Shown here: piece after piece, positions 49,101 to 58,927 of the stretch
How positions within the stretch are numbered: the stretch's first letter is position 1
Layout: each line of letters begins with the position of its first letter
Source of the DNA: Candidatus Palauibacter rhopaloidicola
GTDB lineage: Bacteria; Gemmatimonadota; Gemmatimonadetes; Palauibacterales; Palauibacteraceae
Assembly: GCA_026914155.1 (NCBI GenBank)
Contig: JAPPGH010000008.1
Location: 166,006 to 230,005, forward strand
Reading direction: 5' to 3'
Length of the DNA stretch: 64,000 nt
Made by a program: the position numbers and the translations under genes
The notes under the pieces: generated by a model
Told to the model about the DNA's origin: nothing
Seen by the model: only the letters and a program-made list of their open reading frames with translations
Databases searched by the model: none

Positions 49101-49537
49101 TGCGCCGACAGCCGCTCCACCGTGAACGGGAGCTTCACCTGCGGCGTCTCGCCCACCACCCCCGTTACGACGATGTCCTGGAGGCGAAGGGCCGTCTGCT
49201 CGACGGAGAAGTCCGCCGACGCCACCTGGCCCGACGCTACCGTTACGGTCTGCGACAGCTCGTGATAGCCGATCAGGCGAACCGTCACGGTCTGCTCGCC
49301 CGCCGGCACGCCTTCCAACCGGTAGGTGCCCTCCGGACCTGACAGCGTACCGATCACCGTTCCCGCAACGAACACCTGCGCGCCGGCCACCGGGGCCAGC
49401 GACTCCGCATCGGTCACCGTCCCCGAGACCGCTCCCTGAGCGAGCACCGGGGCCGCGCCGATAAAGAGCCAGGCGCTCACTGCCGTGGCGGCCAGCACGC
49501 TCGCGCGCCTCCGCCGTCCTGACGACCTGTGCAACAT
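46169..49537 (-). CDS. SusC/RagA family TonB-linked outer membrane protein (copy 2)
   Basis: Near-identical N-terminus to copy 1; full plug/barrel and C-terminal FRSFTFSAELVF. Confidence 0.95.
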   Translation of the reverse strand: MLHRSSGRRRRASVLAATAVSAWLFIGAAPVLAQGAVSGTVTDAESLAPVAGAQVFVAGTVIGTLSGPEGTYRLEGVPAGEQTVTVRLIGYHELSQTVTVASGQVASADFSVEQTALRLQDIVVTGVVGETPQVKLPFTVERLSAQNFPVPAADVSALLTAKAAGVSVVSGSGQPGAEASIMLRGPTSINSAGRSLSPLIVIDGVIQSESASLSDIGSLDIDHVEIVKGAAAASLYGSRAQNGVIEISTKRGTGLQTNSLNILARGEYGIAQLVGDVGLTRSHPYQMNAAGTLFIDTDGNEVAFTDLSRGGFGAPVLANQINPGEPGDSFTSFANQAFPHELFDHMNTFFDPGETFDAYGAVTGRFGESSFRVSVDQFREGGIVRCTPCIDNLSTLNADRVAQGLTAFEVGLPDDDGYERQNVRLNVDTRFGDLDIAASGFYSRANQDDKALENGAFSQLTFASPAVDLAQIDPVDGYPRIDADSQSISNNPLYLLAIVDSRDKRTRTMGSVDLNYSPSGLDWLTLEANASFDRTDFYDYELYPKNEKTREGPTGGSLREGNFEDEAINASVTLGASETFMDGDLTVRGKARYLIEDQRFESNGVFGTQFSVQDVPNFGAITGSTTGSNSVRAIKAEGLFGIASADYQGRYILDGLIRRDGSSLFGPDERWQTYYRGSFAWRVTQEDFWNIDAIDELKLRFSLGTAGGRPNFQAQYETFGISGGAIFPVNLGNTALKPEFTTEREAGINFVFFDNLGLDLTYAWQTTDDQLLRVPQPAFVGFSSQWQNAGAISAQTYEISMRYAPIDTQDMGLQFRLNWDRTRQEITRLDVPAYRQGTFFVSEGRPLGEMWGHVLATTCSDLEPVGIAASDCNANFRVNDDGILVWTGGADFTEGFSKKLWGTDGTVPTTGGGENTYLWGIPIKVLDYSPACVAKNPGNYMEKCQLTDVLPFGNTTPDFNVSFGSNFRYKSLALNALVESSMGHSIYNNTAQWALRDDRGEDVDQTGKPLEHNKSIGYVAGVYLSNNDNDWFREDGDWIKIRELSIGYTLPDGMRQSLFGEMFDRVTLNAIGRNLLTITDYRGYDPEVGRSGGELTNAGLQRYDSFGYPNFRSFTFSAELVF

Positions 49538-49601
49538 GGATCACCCTTCCTCTAGCGTGGAACCCTAAGCAACCCGAACCCTCTCCCTGCCTCCCAAGAA
49601 A

Positions 49602-49638
49602 AACGATCGGGGCCGCAGGATCGCGACCGCCGATCGTT
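49602..49638 (-). terminator. Rho-independent-like terminator between cassette 3 and cassette 2
   Basis: aacgatcgg 49602-49610 / ccgatcgtt 49630-49638; minus strand continues into TTTTTC. Confidence 0.6.
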
Positions 49639-49666
49639 GTTTGCTGGCGCTCGTCTCGTCGTTAAG

Positions 49667-49711
49667 CGCACGCCTCCCGGAACCGTCACTGACGGCGCCG
49701 GGAGGCGTGCG
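49667..49711. repeat. long two-tier inverted repeat between cassettes 3 and 2
   Basis: cgcacgcctcccgg 49667-49680 / ccgggaggcgtgcg 49698-49711 (14/14), with inner ccgtc-act-gacgg. Confidence 0.75.
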
Positions 49712-49811
49712 TACTCCCTGGAAAGGCTGTCTATCCAACCAATCGCCTTCCTGGTTCAAGATCTCGGGGAGAACCATCCCCCCGCCCGGTTTCTTGCCGG
49801 GCCGCTACTTC

Positions 49812-51536
49812 CTACCTGACGACCAGATCCCGCGCCTTGCGGTCGGCTGCCTGGCTGGCCCTGAACCGCTCGAGCGCATAGGCGGCCCGCTCCAGCGCCG
49901 CGTCCAGACTGCCAGGTACGATCGACGGCGTGGGATCACCGGCTGAACTCGCACCGCCGCCTCCGAACGTGTAAACGTCGCGCTGAAGGACCTCGAGGTC
50001 CGAAGCCGGGATCGGCAACTGAAGCGCCGTACCCGCCGGCAGAATGTCGTTACGACGCCCATGCCAGAATTCGAGTCCGCCGAAGACGTTGTACACGTTC
50101 TCGAAGTGCTCGAACCACATCGCGTCGCGCAGGTTGCCGCAACGCCCCTGCGTGTCGTACCGCTTCCGAGGCGTGCATTCGCCCGCTCCGTTGGACGGTA
50201 TCACATCGGTCGGGTTGGCAGGCGCGGCCGGCAGGCCCGCCTCCATGCGCGTCTTGTTCACGATCTCCGCAGCGCCCGCGAAGTTGCCCATGCGGTAGTG
50301 CGCTTCGGCGATGTAGCCCTCCATCTCCTGCGTCGTCATGTGCTCCATGTCGCCGAAGAAGCAGAAGCTGCAACTGAGCGTGTAGGCGTCATACCTCATG
50401 TCGCCGTAGTGCGACTGCCGGTACGTCCCACGCTCCGGCCGAAAGATGATCGTCGAGTTGTAGCGCGATCGCGGACCGAAGGAAGCGATCGACGGGCTGA
50501 TGATCTCCGACGTGACGCCGTTCTCATTACTCGGCGGGAACCGCATGTCGTCGCCGAACGTCATCCTGCGCGCCGTGCGCTGCTGCGTCGGGGTCGACAG
50601 CCAGTCCTGGTACTCCCCGGACTGGTCGGCCATGCCCACCCAGTCCATGTGCATCCGGTGCCAGGTCTCGTTCTCCTGCATGAGCGTCTTGAGACCGTCG
50701 AACCACGGGCTGTCCGATGACGAGTCCTCACCCACCATGACGACATCCTGGATGCCGTTCTGGGCGTTGGAGATGATCTGACCCCAGTTGGCACCCGCGG
50801 CTTCGGCGTCCGTTCGCGGCAGGTTCGCCGCGCAGCGCGCCTTCCAGCCCACGAGATAGTCCGCCCACTGGTTGTTGTCCCAGGCATTCCCGTTGAGCCA
50901 CGTGTCGTTGAGCGTGAACGAGGCCCCCCGGGCCTGCGACTCCGCCGCGTCCAGCTTGCCCATGGCGTAGCTGAACATGCTGTTGTAGTCGACCGTTTCG
51001 AGTTCGCCGCCCAGGTCCGTCGTCTCGTCGACGATGAAGGCCTGGTCGTACCAGAGCGCAAGCAGGCAGGAAAGGATCGCCTGGCTGCCCGCCGCGAAGG
51101 CGACGGCGCGCGCGTTGCGCTCACCACCCGGGCCGATCTCGAGGCCCGCTTCGATGGCCCGGATCCCATCCGATGCCGCCGAGATTCCGCCGTACGCGTC
51201 GCCCCAGTTGGCCTCGAAGACGTAGGCCCACCGGTACGAAGGCGAGTTCGGGAGCGACTCGCGGGGCTCACGACCGAGGTCGTTCATCCCCATGTTGCCC
51301 CAAGTCGCTGTGTGGCGGCTGGCCATGTGGCCGAACGCGAAGTTTGCGTTGTTCCAATAGTGTCCGATTTCCCAGACCTTGAGGAAGGAGCTCGCGATGA
51401 GCGTCTCCACATCGTCCGGGCCGGCGAGCGCGCGGGCGCGGTCCGGCTGGTTCGGGTTGTCGACCTGCAGGTCGCAGCCCGAAAAGCCGACCGTCAACGC
51501 CAGCGCAAAGGCCGGTAGCGTCAGCTTCCTTTTCAT
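49812..51536 (-). CDS. RagB/SusD family lipoprotein (copy 3)
   Basis: MKRKLTLPAFALALTVGFSGCDLQVDNPNQPDRARALAGPDDVETLIASS; start chosen inside the longer track ORF. Confidence 0.92.
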   Translation of the reverse strand: MKRKLTLPAFALALTVGFSGCDLQVDNPNQPDRARALAGPDDVETLIASSFLKVWEIGHYWNNANFAFGHMASRHTATWGNMGMNDLGREPRESLPNSPSYRWAYVFEANWGDAYGGISAASDGIRAIEAGLEIGPGGERNARAVAFAAGSQAILSCLLALWYDQAFIVDETTDLGGELETVDYNSMFSYAMGKLDAAESQARGASFTLNDTWLNGNAWDNNQWADYLVGWKARCAANLPRTDAEAAGANWGQIISNAQNGIQDVVMVGEDSSSDSPWFDGLKTLMQENETWHRMHMDWVGMADQSGEYQDWLSTPTQQRTARRMTFGDDMRFPPSNENGVTSEIISPSIASFGPRSRYNSTIIFRPERGTYRQSHYGDMRYDAYTLSCSFCFFGDMEHMTTQEMEGYIAEAHYRMGNFAGAAEIVNKTRMEAGLPAAPANPTDVIPSNGAGECTPRKRYDTQGRCGNLRDAMWFEHFENVYNVFGGLEFWHGRRNDILPAGTALQLPIPASDLEVLQRDVYTFGGGGASSAGDPTPSIVPGSLDAALERAAYALERFRASQAADRKARDLVVR

Positions 51537-51636
51537 GATCTCTCCGTTGTTCAAGCGGTATCTCCCGATCGCCCTGTCGTAACGAGGCGAGGCCGCCCTC
51601 CGGAGAGGGCGACCCGCCACTGCCACGGGCAGAGAA

Positions 51637-54600
51637 TCAGAATACCAACTCGGCTGCGAAGGTGAACGTCCGGAAGTTCGGATAACCGAAGCTGTCGATC
51701 CGGTTAAGCGCCGCGCTCCCGAACTGTCCGCCGGTATAGCCGACCTCGGGGTCGTAACCGCGGTAATCCGTGATCGTGATCAGATTCCGGCCGATCACGT
51801 TCAGCGTCACCCTGTCGAAGACGCCGCTGAACAGACTTTCGACCATGCCCTCGGGCAGCGTGTAGCCGAACGAAAGCTCGCGCAGCTTGATCCAGCTGCC
51901 GTCTTCGCGGAACCAGTCGTTGTCGGCGTTGACCGAGTAGACCGCGGACGCATAGCCGACGGGCTTGTTGTGCTCGAGCGGCTTGCCCGTCTGGTCCGTG
52001 TCCTCGCCGCGCAGCTCGCGAAGCGACCACTGCGCCGTGCCGTTGTAGATCGACTGGCCTTGAGAGGTCTCCACCAGCGCGTTCACGCTGAGACCCTGAT
52101 ACCGGAAGTTCGTCGCCAGCGAGGCGTTGAAGTCTGGCGTCGTGTTTCCGAACGGCAGGAACTCGGTGAGTACGCACTTCTCGGTGTAGTCGCCAGGATT
52201 CTTCGCGACGCAAGCCGGCGAATAGTCCGAAACCTTGACCGGCAGGCCCCAGTGGTACGAGTTGCTGCCGTCGTCCGTGGCGACCTCGACCTGAGTGCCC
52301 CACAGCTTCTTGCTGAACCCTTCGGTGAAGCCGGCGCCACCCGTCGGGACGAGGAGGCCGTCATCGTTCACCTGGAAGTTGGCGTTGCAGTCGGAAGCCG
52401 ACACGCCGACCGGCGCCAGGTCCGCGCAGCTCCTGGCCCACCGCTCGCCCCACAGCTCGCCCAGCGGACGACCCTCGGAGACGTAGAAGTTGCCGAACGA
52501 GTAGTCCGGAACGTCCAGGCGTGTGATCTCCTGCCGCGTCTTGTCCCAGTTCAGCCGGAACTGCAGGCCCATGTCCTGCGTGTCGATCGCGGCGTAGCGC
52601 AGCGACACCTCATACGTCTCGGCTGCAATCTCGCCCGCGTTCTGCCACTGGCTGGAGAAGCCGACGAACGCCGGCTGCGGAACCTGCAGGAGCTGGTCGT
52701 CCGTCGTGTTCCAGGCGTACGTGAGGTCGAGACCCAGGTTCTCGAAGAACACAAAGTTCAGTCCCGCCTCTTTCTCGGTCGTGAACTCCGGCTTGAGCGC
52801 GCGGTTCCCGAGGTTGATCGGGAAGATCGCGCCGGCCGAGACGCCGAACGTCTCGTACTGGGCGGCGAAGTTTGGACGACCGCCGGCCGTACCGAGCGAG
52901 AAGCGCAGCTTCAGCTCGTCGATCGCGTCGATGTTCCAGAAGTCTTCCTGCGCCACGCGCCACGCGACCGAGCCGCGGTAGTAGGTCTGCCACCGCTCGT
53001 CCGGCCCGAACAGCGAGGAGCCGTCGCGACGAACGAGACCGTCGAGGATGTAGCGGCCCCGATAGTCGGCGCTCGCGATCCCGAACAGCCCTTCGGCCTT
53101 AATCGCGCTCTGGAAGTTGTTCCCGGAGGTCTCGCCGATGATCGCGCCGAAGTTCGGCACGTCCTGCACCGAGAACCGGCTGCCGAACACGCCGTTCGAC
53201 TGGTAGCTCTGGTCCTCGATGAGGTAGCGGGCCTTACCGCGCACCGTAAGGTCGCCGTCCATGAACGCCTGGCTCGCGCCGAGCGTCACGGAGGCGTTGA
53301 TCGCCTCGTTGGTGGAGTTGAACTCGCGGAGGCTGCCGCCGGTGAAGTCGCCGGTGCCGCCGCCGCCCGCGGTGCGCTCGTTCTTGGGCCGGATCGTGTA
53401 ATCGCTGAAGTCCGTCCGGTCGAACGAGGCGTTCGCCTCGAGCGTCAGCCAGTCGATGGCCGCGGGCGAGAAGTTGAGGTCGACGGACCCCATCGTCCGC
53501 GTCCGCTCGTCCCGGCTGTCATTGACGGCCAACAGGTAGAGCGGGTTGGGCTCGATCGACTGCGGATCCGCGTTGAGATCCGGATACCCGTCCATCGGAT
53601 CGACCTGCGAGATGTCGAGCGCCGGGGACATGAAGGTCAGCCGGGAGAAGGCGCCGGTCGAAACGGCCTTGTCGTCCTGGTCGGAGCGCGAGTAGAAGCC
53701 GCTCGCCGCGATGTCCAGGTCGCCGAAGCGCGTGTCGACGTTCAAGCGCACGTTCTGCCGCTCGTAGCCTTCGTCGTTCGGCACGCCGACATCGAAGGCC
53801 GTGAGCCCCTGCGCCACACGGTCCGCGTTGAGCGTGGCGAGGTTGTCGACGCAGGCGGAACAACTCACGACGCCGGCCTCGCGGAACTGGTTGACGCTCA
53901 CCCGGAAGCTCGACTCGCCGAACCGGCCGGTGACCGCGCCGTAGACGTCGACGGTCTCGCCCGGATCGAAGAACGTGTCCATGTGATCGAACAGTTCATT
54001 CGGGAACGCCTGGTTCGCGAACGACGTCTGCGGCGTCGCCGCCTCGCCGGGGTTGATCTGGTTGAAGAGCCGGGCGGAGCCGAAGCCGGGGCGGTTGAGG
54101 TCACCGAAATCGACCTCGTTGCCTTCGCTGTCGATGAACTTCGTTCCCGATGCGTTCATCTCGTAGGGATGCGAACGCACGAGCCCGACATCGCCGACCA
54201 GCTGGCCGAAGCCGTATTCGCCGCGGCCGGTGATCGTCAGCGTGTTCGTCTGGAGGCCCGTGCCGCGCTTCGTCGTGATCTCGATCACGCCGTTCTGCGC
54301 CCGCGAACCATACAGCGACGCCGCCGCCGCACCCTTCACGATCTCCACGTGATCGATGTCCAGCGCGCCCACGTCCGAAAGCGATGCGCCCTCGGCCTGG
54401 ATCACGCCGTCGATCACGATCAGCGGCGACTGGCTCCGGCCGGACGCGTTGATCGAGGTCGGGCCGCGCAGCGTAATCGATGACTCCTGGCCGGGCTGGC
54501 CGGAATTGGAGATGACCGAGACGCCGGCCGCCTTACCCGCCAGCAGCGAGGAGGCGTCGGCCGACGGAACTGGCAGGTCCTGCGCCGACAGCCGCTCCAC

Positions 54601-55014
54601 CGTGAACGGGAGCTTCACCTGCGGCGTCTCGCCCACCACCCCCGTCACGACGATGTCCTGGAGGCGAAGCGCCGTCTGCTCGACGGAGAAATCCGCCGTG
54701 GCGACCTGGCCCGATGCCACCGTCACGGTCTGCGACAGTTCGTGGTAGCCGATCAGGCGGACCGTCACGGTCTGCTCGCCCGCCGGTACTCCTTCCAACC
54801 GGTACGTGCCCTCGAGACCCGACAGCGTACCGATCACTGTTCCCGCAACGAACACCTGCGCGCCGGCCACCGGGGCCAGCGACTCCGCGTCGGTCACCGT
54901 CCCCGAAACCGCTCCCTGAGCGAGCAGCGGGGCCGCGCCGATAAAGAGCCAGGCGCTCACTGCTGCGGCTAGCGCGCTCGCGCGACTCCGCCGCCCTGAC
55001 AAGTGAAACAACAT
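51637..55014 (-). CDS. SusC/RagA family TonB-linked outer membrane protein (copy 3)
   Basis: MLFHLSGRRSRASALAAAVSAWLFIGAAPLLAQGAVSGTVTDAESLAPVAGAQVFV...; C-terminal FRTFTFAAELVF. Confidence 0.95.
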   Translation of the reverse strand: MLFHLSGRRSRASALAAAVSAWLFIGAAPLLAQGAVSGTVTDAESLAPVAGAQVFVAGTVIGTLSGLEGTYRLEGVPAGEQTVTVRLIGYHELSQTVTVASGQVATADFSVEQTALRLQDIVVTGVVGETPQVKLPFTVERLSAQDLPVPSADASSLLAGKAAGVSVISNSGQPGQESSITLRGPTSINASGRSQSPLIVIDGVIQAEGASLSDVGALDIDHVEIVKGAAAASLYGSRAQNGVIEITTKRGTGLQTNTLTITGRGEYGFGQLVGDVGLVRSHPYEMNASGTKFIDSEGNEVDFGDLNRPGFGSARLFNQINPGEAATPQTSFANQAFPNELFDHMDTFFDPGETVDVYGAVTGRFGESSFRVSVNQFREAGVVSCSACVDNLATLNADRVAQGLTAFDVGVPNDEGYERQNVRLNVDTRFGDLDIAASGFYSRSDQDDKAVSTGAFSRLTFMSPALDISQVDPMDGYPDLNADPQSIEPNPLYLLAVNDSRDERTRTMGSVDLNFSPAAIDWLTLEANASFDRTDFSDYTIRPKNERTAGGGGTGDFTGGSLREFNSTNEAINASVTLGASQAFMDGDLTVRGKARYLIEDQSYQSNGVFGSRFSVQDVPNFGAIIGETSGNNFQSAIKAEGLFGIASADYRGRYILDGLVRRDGSSLFGPDERWQTYYRGSVAWRVAQEDFWNIDAIDELKLRFSLGTAGGRPNFAAQYETFGVSAGAIFPINLGNRALKPEFTTEKEAGLNFVFFENLGLDLTYAWNTTDDQLLQVPQPAFVGFSSQWQNAGEIAAETYEVSLRYAAIDTQDMGLQFRLNWDKTRQEITRLDVPDYSFGNFYVSEGRPLGELWGERWARSCADLAPVGVSASDCNANFQVNDDGLLVPTGGAGFTEGFSKKLWGTQVEVATDDGSNSYHWGLPVKVSDYSPACVAKNPGDYTEKCVLTEFLPFGNTTPDFNASLATNFRYQGLSVNALVETSQGQSIYNGTAQWSLRELRGEDTDQTGKPLEHNKPVGYASAVYSVNADNDWFREDGSWIKLRELSFGYTLPEGMVESLFSGVFDRVTLNVIGRNLITITDYRGYDPEVGYTGGQFGSAALNRIDSFGYPNFRTFTFAAELVF

Positions 55015-55388
55015 GGATCGCCCTCCTGTGGCAGTGGGATCCTCTACGACCCGAACCTGTTCGAGGGCCAAGCCCCCGCCTGACGCGGCCGGGTCAGTTC
55101 ACCGCGTCGAGATTGACAAAAGAGCACGTCGTGTCGTGCCACTACTCCTTTACAACGATTGGCGGAACCGTTTTGCGACGATACCGGCCACGCTCCGAAG
55201 CTCGACGATTCCCGTACGTGGCGTGCAGCCTTTCGGCGCACACGCGCAACTTCCCCACGAAGGGGACCGGGCAACATGAGCGCCGATTTCGGCCCGTGCA
55301 AGACCCTCGCAGTGTCGGCCGCGGTGTCGGTCGAAGTGTCGGCCCCGCGACCGCGTGCGCGGCCATTGAGCTCACGAAACTCGAGACC

Positions 55389-56606
55389 TCAGGAACGGAG
55401 GGAGATCCGCGCGAACGCTCGTTTGCCTCGCTGTACGAGATACTCGCCTTCTCCCAGCCGGAGGTCGCCCTCCCGGACCACGCTCCCATCGACCCGCACG
55501 GCCCCCTGCCGGATGAGCCGACCCGCCTCCGAGGAGGAGGCCGCGAGCCCCGAATCGCGGAGGATGTGCGCGATCCAGCGCGTCTCCCCCTTTCCCAGAG
55601 AGAGCGACACGACGGGGACATCTTCCGGCACCTCCCGGCGCCGGTGCAGGCGGTCGAACGCCTCCCGCGCCTCGCCCGCGGCCGCCGCGCCGTGGTAGCG
55701 GGCCACGAGGTCGCCGGCCAGCCACCGCTTGGCCGCGAGCGGATCGGTCTCCGCCTGGGCGCGGCGGGTGGCGAGTTCCTCGCCGGAGGCGCTCGACACG
55801 AGCACGAGCCACTCGTCGAGCAGCGTGTCCGGGATCGACATCACGCGCCCGAACGTCTCTGCCGCCTCCATCGCGATACCGACGTAGTTGCCGTAGCTCT
55901 TGGACATCTTCCGGTGCCCGTCGGTCCCGCGCAGAAGCGGCATGATGAGGCACACCTGCGGTTCCTGGCCCGCGCGCTCCTGAAGCGTTCTCCCGAGCAG
56001 GAGGTTGAACCGCTGGTCGGTGCCGCCGAGTTCGACGTCAGCCCTCAACGCGACGGAATCGTACGCCTGCATCATCGGGTAGAGGAATTCGACGAGGCTG
56101 ATGGGACGTCCCTCCCGGTGGCGAGCGGCGAAGTCGTCACGCTCGAGCATGCGGGCAACGGTGTACTGCGAGGTCAGCCGCAGGATGTCCGCCAGCGCGA
56201 GGCCCGCGAGCCATTCGCTGTTCTTCCGGATCTCGGTCGCCGCCGGATCGAGGATGCGGAAGACCTGGTCCTCGTACGTGGCCAGGTTCGACTCGATCTC
56301 TTCCTCGGACAGCATCGGCCGCGTCTCGTCCCTTCCGCTCGGGTCGCCGACGCGGGCCGTGAAGTCGCCCATCACGAAGACGACGCGGTGGCCGAGTTCC
56401 TGGAAGGTCCGCAGCTTGTGAATCGACACGCCGTGGCCGATGTGGAGGTCGGGCCGGGTCGGATCGAACCCCTGTTTAATAAGGAGGGGCCGATCCTCTC
56501 GTGCCGAACGTTCGAGCTTGGCCACGAGTTCGTGTTCAGGGACGATGGACTCGGCTCCCGCGCGGATCCGGCGGATCTGTTCGTCTACGGGGAGAAACAT
56601 CTGCAC
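55389..56606 (-). CDS. tyrS: tyrosyl-tRNA synthetase
   Basis: GFDPTRPDLHIGHGVSIHKLRTFQELGH, ELGGTDQRFNLLLGR, HRKMSKSYGNYVGI (KMSKS), C-terminal S4 domain. Confidence 0.96.
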   Translation of the reverse strand: MQMFLPVDEQIRRIRAGAESIVPEHELVAKLERSAREDRPLLIKQGFDPTRPDLHIGHGVSIHKLRTFQELGHRVVFVMGDFTARVGDPSGRDETRPMLSEEEIESNLATYEDQVFRILDPAATEIRKNSEWLAGLALADILRLTSQYTVARMLERDDFAARHREGRPISLVEFLYPMMQAYDSVALRADVELGGTDQRFNLLLGRTLQERAGQEPQVCLIMPLLRGTDGHRKMSKSYGNYVGIAMEAAETFGRVMSIPDTLLDEWLVLVSSASGEELATRRAQAETDPLAAKRWLAGDLVARYHGAAAAGEAREAFDRLHRRREVPEDVPVVSLSLGKGETRWIAHILRDSGLAASSSEAGRLIRQGAVRVDGSVVREGDLRLGEGEYLVQRGKRAFARISLRS

Positions 56607-56758
56607 CTGGTTTCGGTATATTCCCTATCGTCCCGTCGCGGGGTCGCTCCCGCCGGGGGCCATCGAGACGGTAGAATCGGGCCGTCGGCGGTCCGACGCG
56701 AGGGGTGAGGTCCGGAGGAACGAGTGAACGGCCGGGAGATCGCAGGGGGGGAACGGGG

Positions 56759-58927
56759 ATGATCCGTCGACGACGAACCGCGCGCCGGTGGCGGGGCGCG
56801 AAGAATGGGACGGCCGGAAAGCGGAGGAACCTGCGCCGGGCCCTGGTGCTTGCCGTTCTGATCTGCGGTGGACTGGGGGGAGGCGTGGCGTGGCGCGGAT
56901 GGACACACCTGTGCGACGCGTGTCCCTCCATCGCCCAGATCTACGCCTTCGAACCCAAGGAAGCGACGAAGCTCTTCGCGGCGGACGGATCCCTCCTCGC
57001 GGAGCTTGCCATCGAACGGCGGACGCCCATACGAATGGAGGCGCTTCCGCGTCACGTGTACAACGCCTTCATCGCGGTCGAGGACAAGCGTTTCTGGGGT
57101 CACGCGGGAGTGGATCTGCTGCGGACGACGCGGGCCTTCTTCGATTTCCTGCTGAGGGGGTACGGGGCCGCGGGCGGCAGTTCGATCACGCAGCAGCTCG
57201 CGGGCAACATGTTCGAGGGCTCCGTGAACCGGCGGGACATCAGCGTGCGCAGGAAGCTGCGCGAGATGCGGGTCGCGATCGACCTGGAGCGCGCGTACAG
57301 CAAGTGGGAGATCCTCGAGGCCTACCTCAACCAGATCAACTTCGACGGGGTGTTCGGAGTCCAGGCCGCGGCGGAGCGCTACTTCGGGAAGACGGCCGCG
57401 CAACTCAATCTGCCGGAGGCGGCACTGCTCGCGGCCATCCCCAGGAATCCCGCGGGGTACAACCCGATCCGCCGCCCGGAGCGGGCCATCGGACGGCGCA
57501 ATCTCGTCCTGCAACTGATGGCTGCGCAGGGACTCGTGAGCATCGAGGACGCCGAGGCCGCGAAGGCGTACCCGCTGGAACTCGCGAGGGGGGCCCGCAT
57601 CGAGCAGGACGCGCCCTACTTCGTGGAGTGGGTGCGGCAGCGGCTCTACGACCGATACGGCACCGACATCTACGAGAAGGGGTTCCGCGTCTACACGACG
57701 CTCGACCCGGATCTCCAGGCGGTCGCGGATTCCGCGCTGCTCGCGCAGCTGGAGTGGGTGGATCGCCACCCGGCCTATCGCGGCGTCACCTTCGAGGAGG
57801 TGCGGGCGTGGCCGCCCGACAGCCTGTACCAGGTGAGCCGCGGCGGCGCCGAGATGCCCTATGTGCAGGGGATGTTCGTCGCGCTGGATGCGGCGACCGG
57901 CGATGTGCGGGCGATGGTAGGCGGGCGCGATTTCGGCGACTCCGAGTTCAACCGCGCGACCCAGGCCATCCGGCAGCCGGGTTCCGTGTTCAAGCCGTTC
58001 GTCTACGCGACGGCGATCGCGGCGGGCATCCCCGCATCGGAGATCATCTACGACCAGCCGTACTACCTCGAGAATGTCGGCGGCGATCCGTACGCACCGC
58101 GCAACTTCGAGAACGACTTCAAGGGCCCGCTGACCCTCCGGCGGGCTCTGGCCCGGTCCATCAACGTCGTAGCCGTCAAGCTGGGACAGCGCGTCGGCGA
58201 GGAGTCGTTCGCGCAGATGGCCGAACGCATGGGGATCGCCTCGAGCGTCCCCCGCGTGCCTTCGGCCGCCATCGGCTCGATGGATGTGCGTCCGATCGAG
58301 ATTGCCACCGCCTACAGCACCTTCGCGAACCTCGGCGTGCGGGTCTCGCCCCGGTCGATCCTCCGCGTGGAGAGCAGGGACGGCCGCGTGCTCTGGGAGA
58401 GCCGGGTCCAGCGCGAGCGCGTGCTGGAGCGGGACATCGCCTGGGTCGCCCAGTCCATGCTGCGGGACGCGGTGGACCGGGGGACCGGGACGCTGGCGGT
58501 GAGGTCCCGCTATGCGATTCCGTTCTCCGTACCGGTGGCGGGCAAGACGGGAACGACGAACGACGCGACCAACACCTGGTTCGTCGGATTCACGCCGGAC
58601 CTCGTGACGACAACGTGGATCGGGCACGACCGGCCCCGGCGCATCTATACGGGCGCCACGGGGGGAGGCACGGCGGCGCCGGTCGGAGCGGCGGTGCTGG
58701 CGCACTACTACGAGACGCACGAACACCCCGAAGCGTGGGAGCGGCCGCCCGGCCTCATCGAGCGGACGGTGAGCGAGACCACGGGATTGCTGTCCACGCG
58801 CTGGTGTCCGCTCGACGTCCGTTACGTCGAGATCTACCTCGAGGGCACGGAACCGACCGAGATGTGCGACGCGCATGGTCCGTGGAGCGCGCAGGTCCCC
58901 GTCCGCGGGAAGTCCGCGCCACACTAG
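56759..58927 (+). CDS. penicillin-binding protein 1A (transglycosylase/transpeptidase)
   Basis: AVEDKRFWGHAGVDLLRTTRAFFDFLLRGYGAAGGSSITQQLAGNMF; RQPGSVFKPFVYATAI (SxxK); AGKTGTTNDATNTWFVGFTPDL (KTG). Confidence 0.96.
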   Translation: MIRRRRTARRWRGAKNGTAGKRRNLRRALVLAVLICGGLGGGVAWRGWTHLCDACPSIAQIYAFEPKEATKLFAADGSLLAELAIERRTPIRMEALPRHVYNAFIAVEDKRFWGHAGVDLLRTTRAFFDFLLRGYGAAGGSSITQQLAGNMFEGSVNRRDISVRRKLREMRVAIDLERAYSKWEILEAYLNQINFDGVFGVQAAAERYFGKTAAQLNLPEAALLAAIPRNPAGYNPIRRPERAIGRRNLVLQLMAAQGLVSIEDAEAAKAYPLELARGARIEQDAPYFVEWVRQRLYDRYGTDIYEKGFRVYTTLDPDLQAVADSALLAQLEWVDRHPAYRGVTFEEVRAWPPDSLYQVSRGGAEMPYVQGMFVALDAATGDVRAMVGGRDFGDSEFNRATQAIRQPGSVFKPFVYATAIAAGIPASEIIYDQPYYLENVGGDPYAPRNFENDFKGPLTLRRALARSINVVAVKLGQRVGEESFAQMAERMGIASSVPRVPSAAIGSMDVRPIEIATAYSTFANLGVRVSPRSILRVESRDGRVLWESRVQRERVLERDIAWVAQSMLRDAVDRGTGTLAVRSRYAIPFSVPVAGKTGTTNDATNTWFVGFTPDLVTTTWIGHDRPRRIYTGATGGGTAAPVGAAVLAHYYETHEHPEAWERPPGLIERTVSETTGLLSTRWCPLDVRYVEIYLEGTEPTEMCDAHGPWSAQVPVRGKSAPH

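Noticed and set aside
55300-55365. Short direct repeats gtgtcgg x3 upstream of the SusC3 gene
   Set aside because: Only three very short imperfect units; not array-like and explainable by composition.
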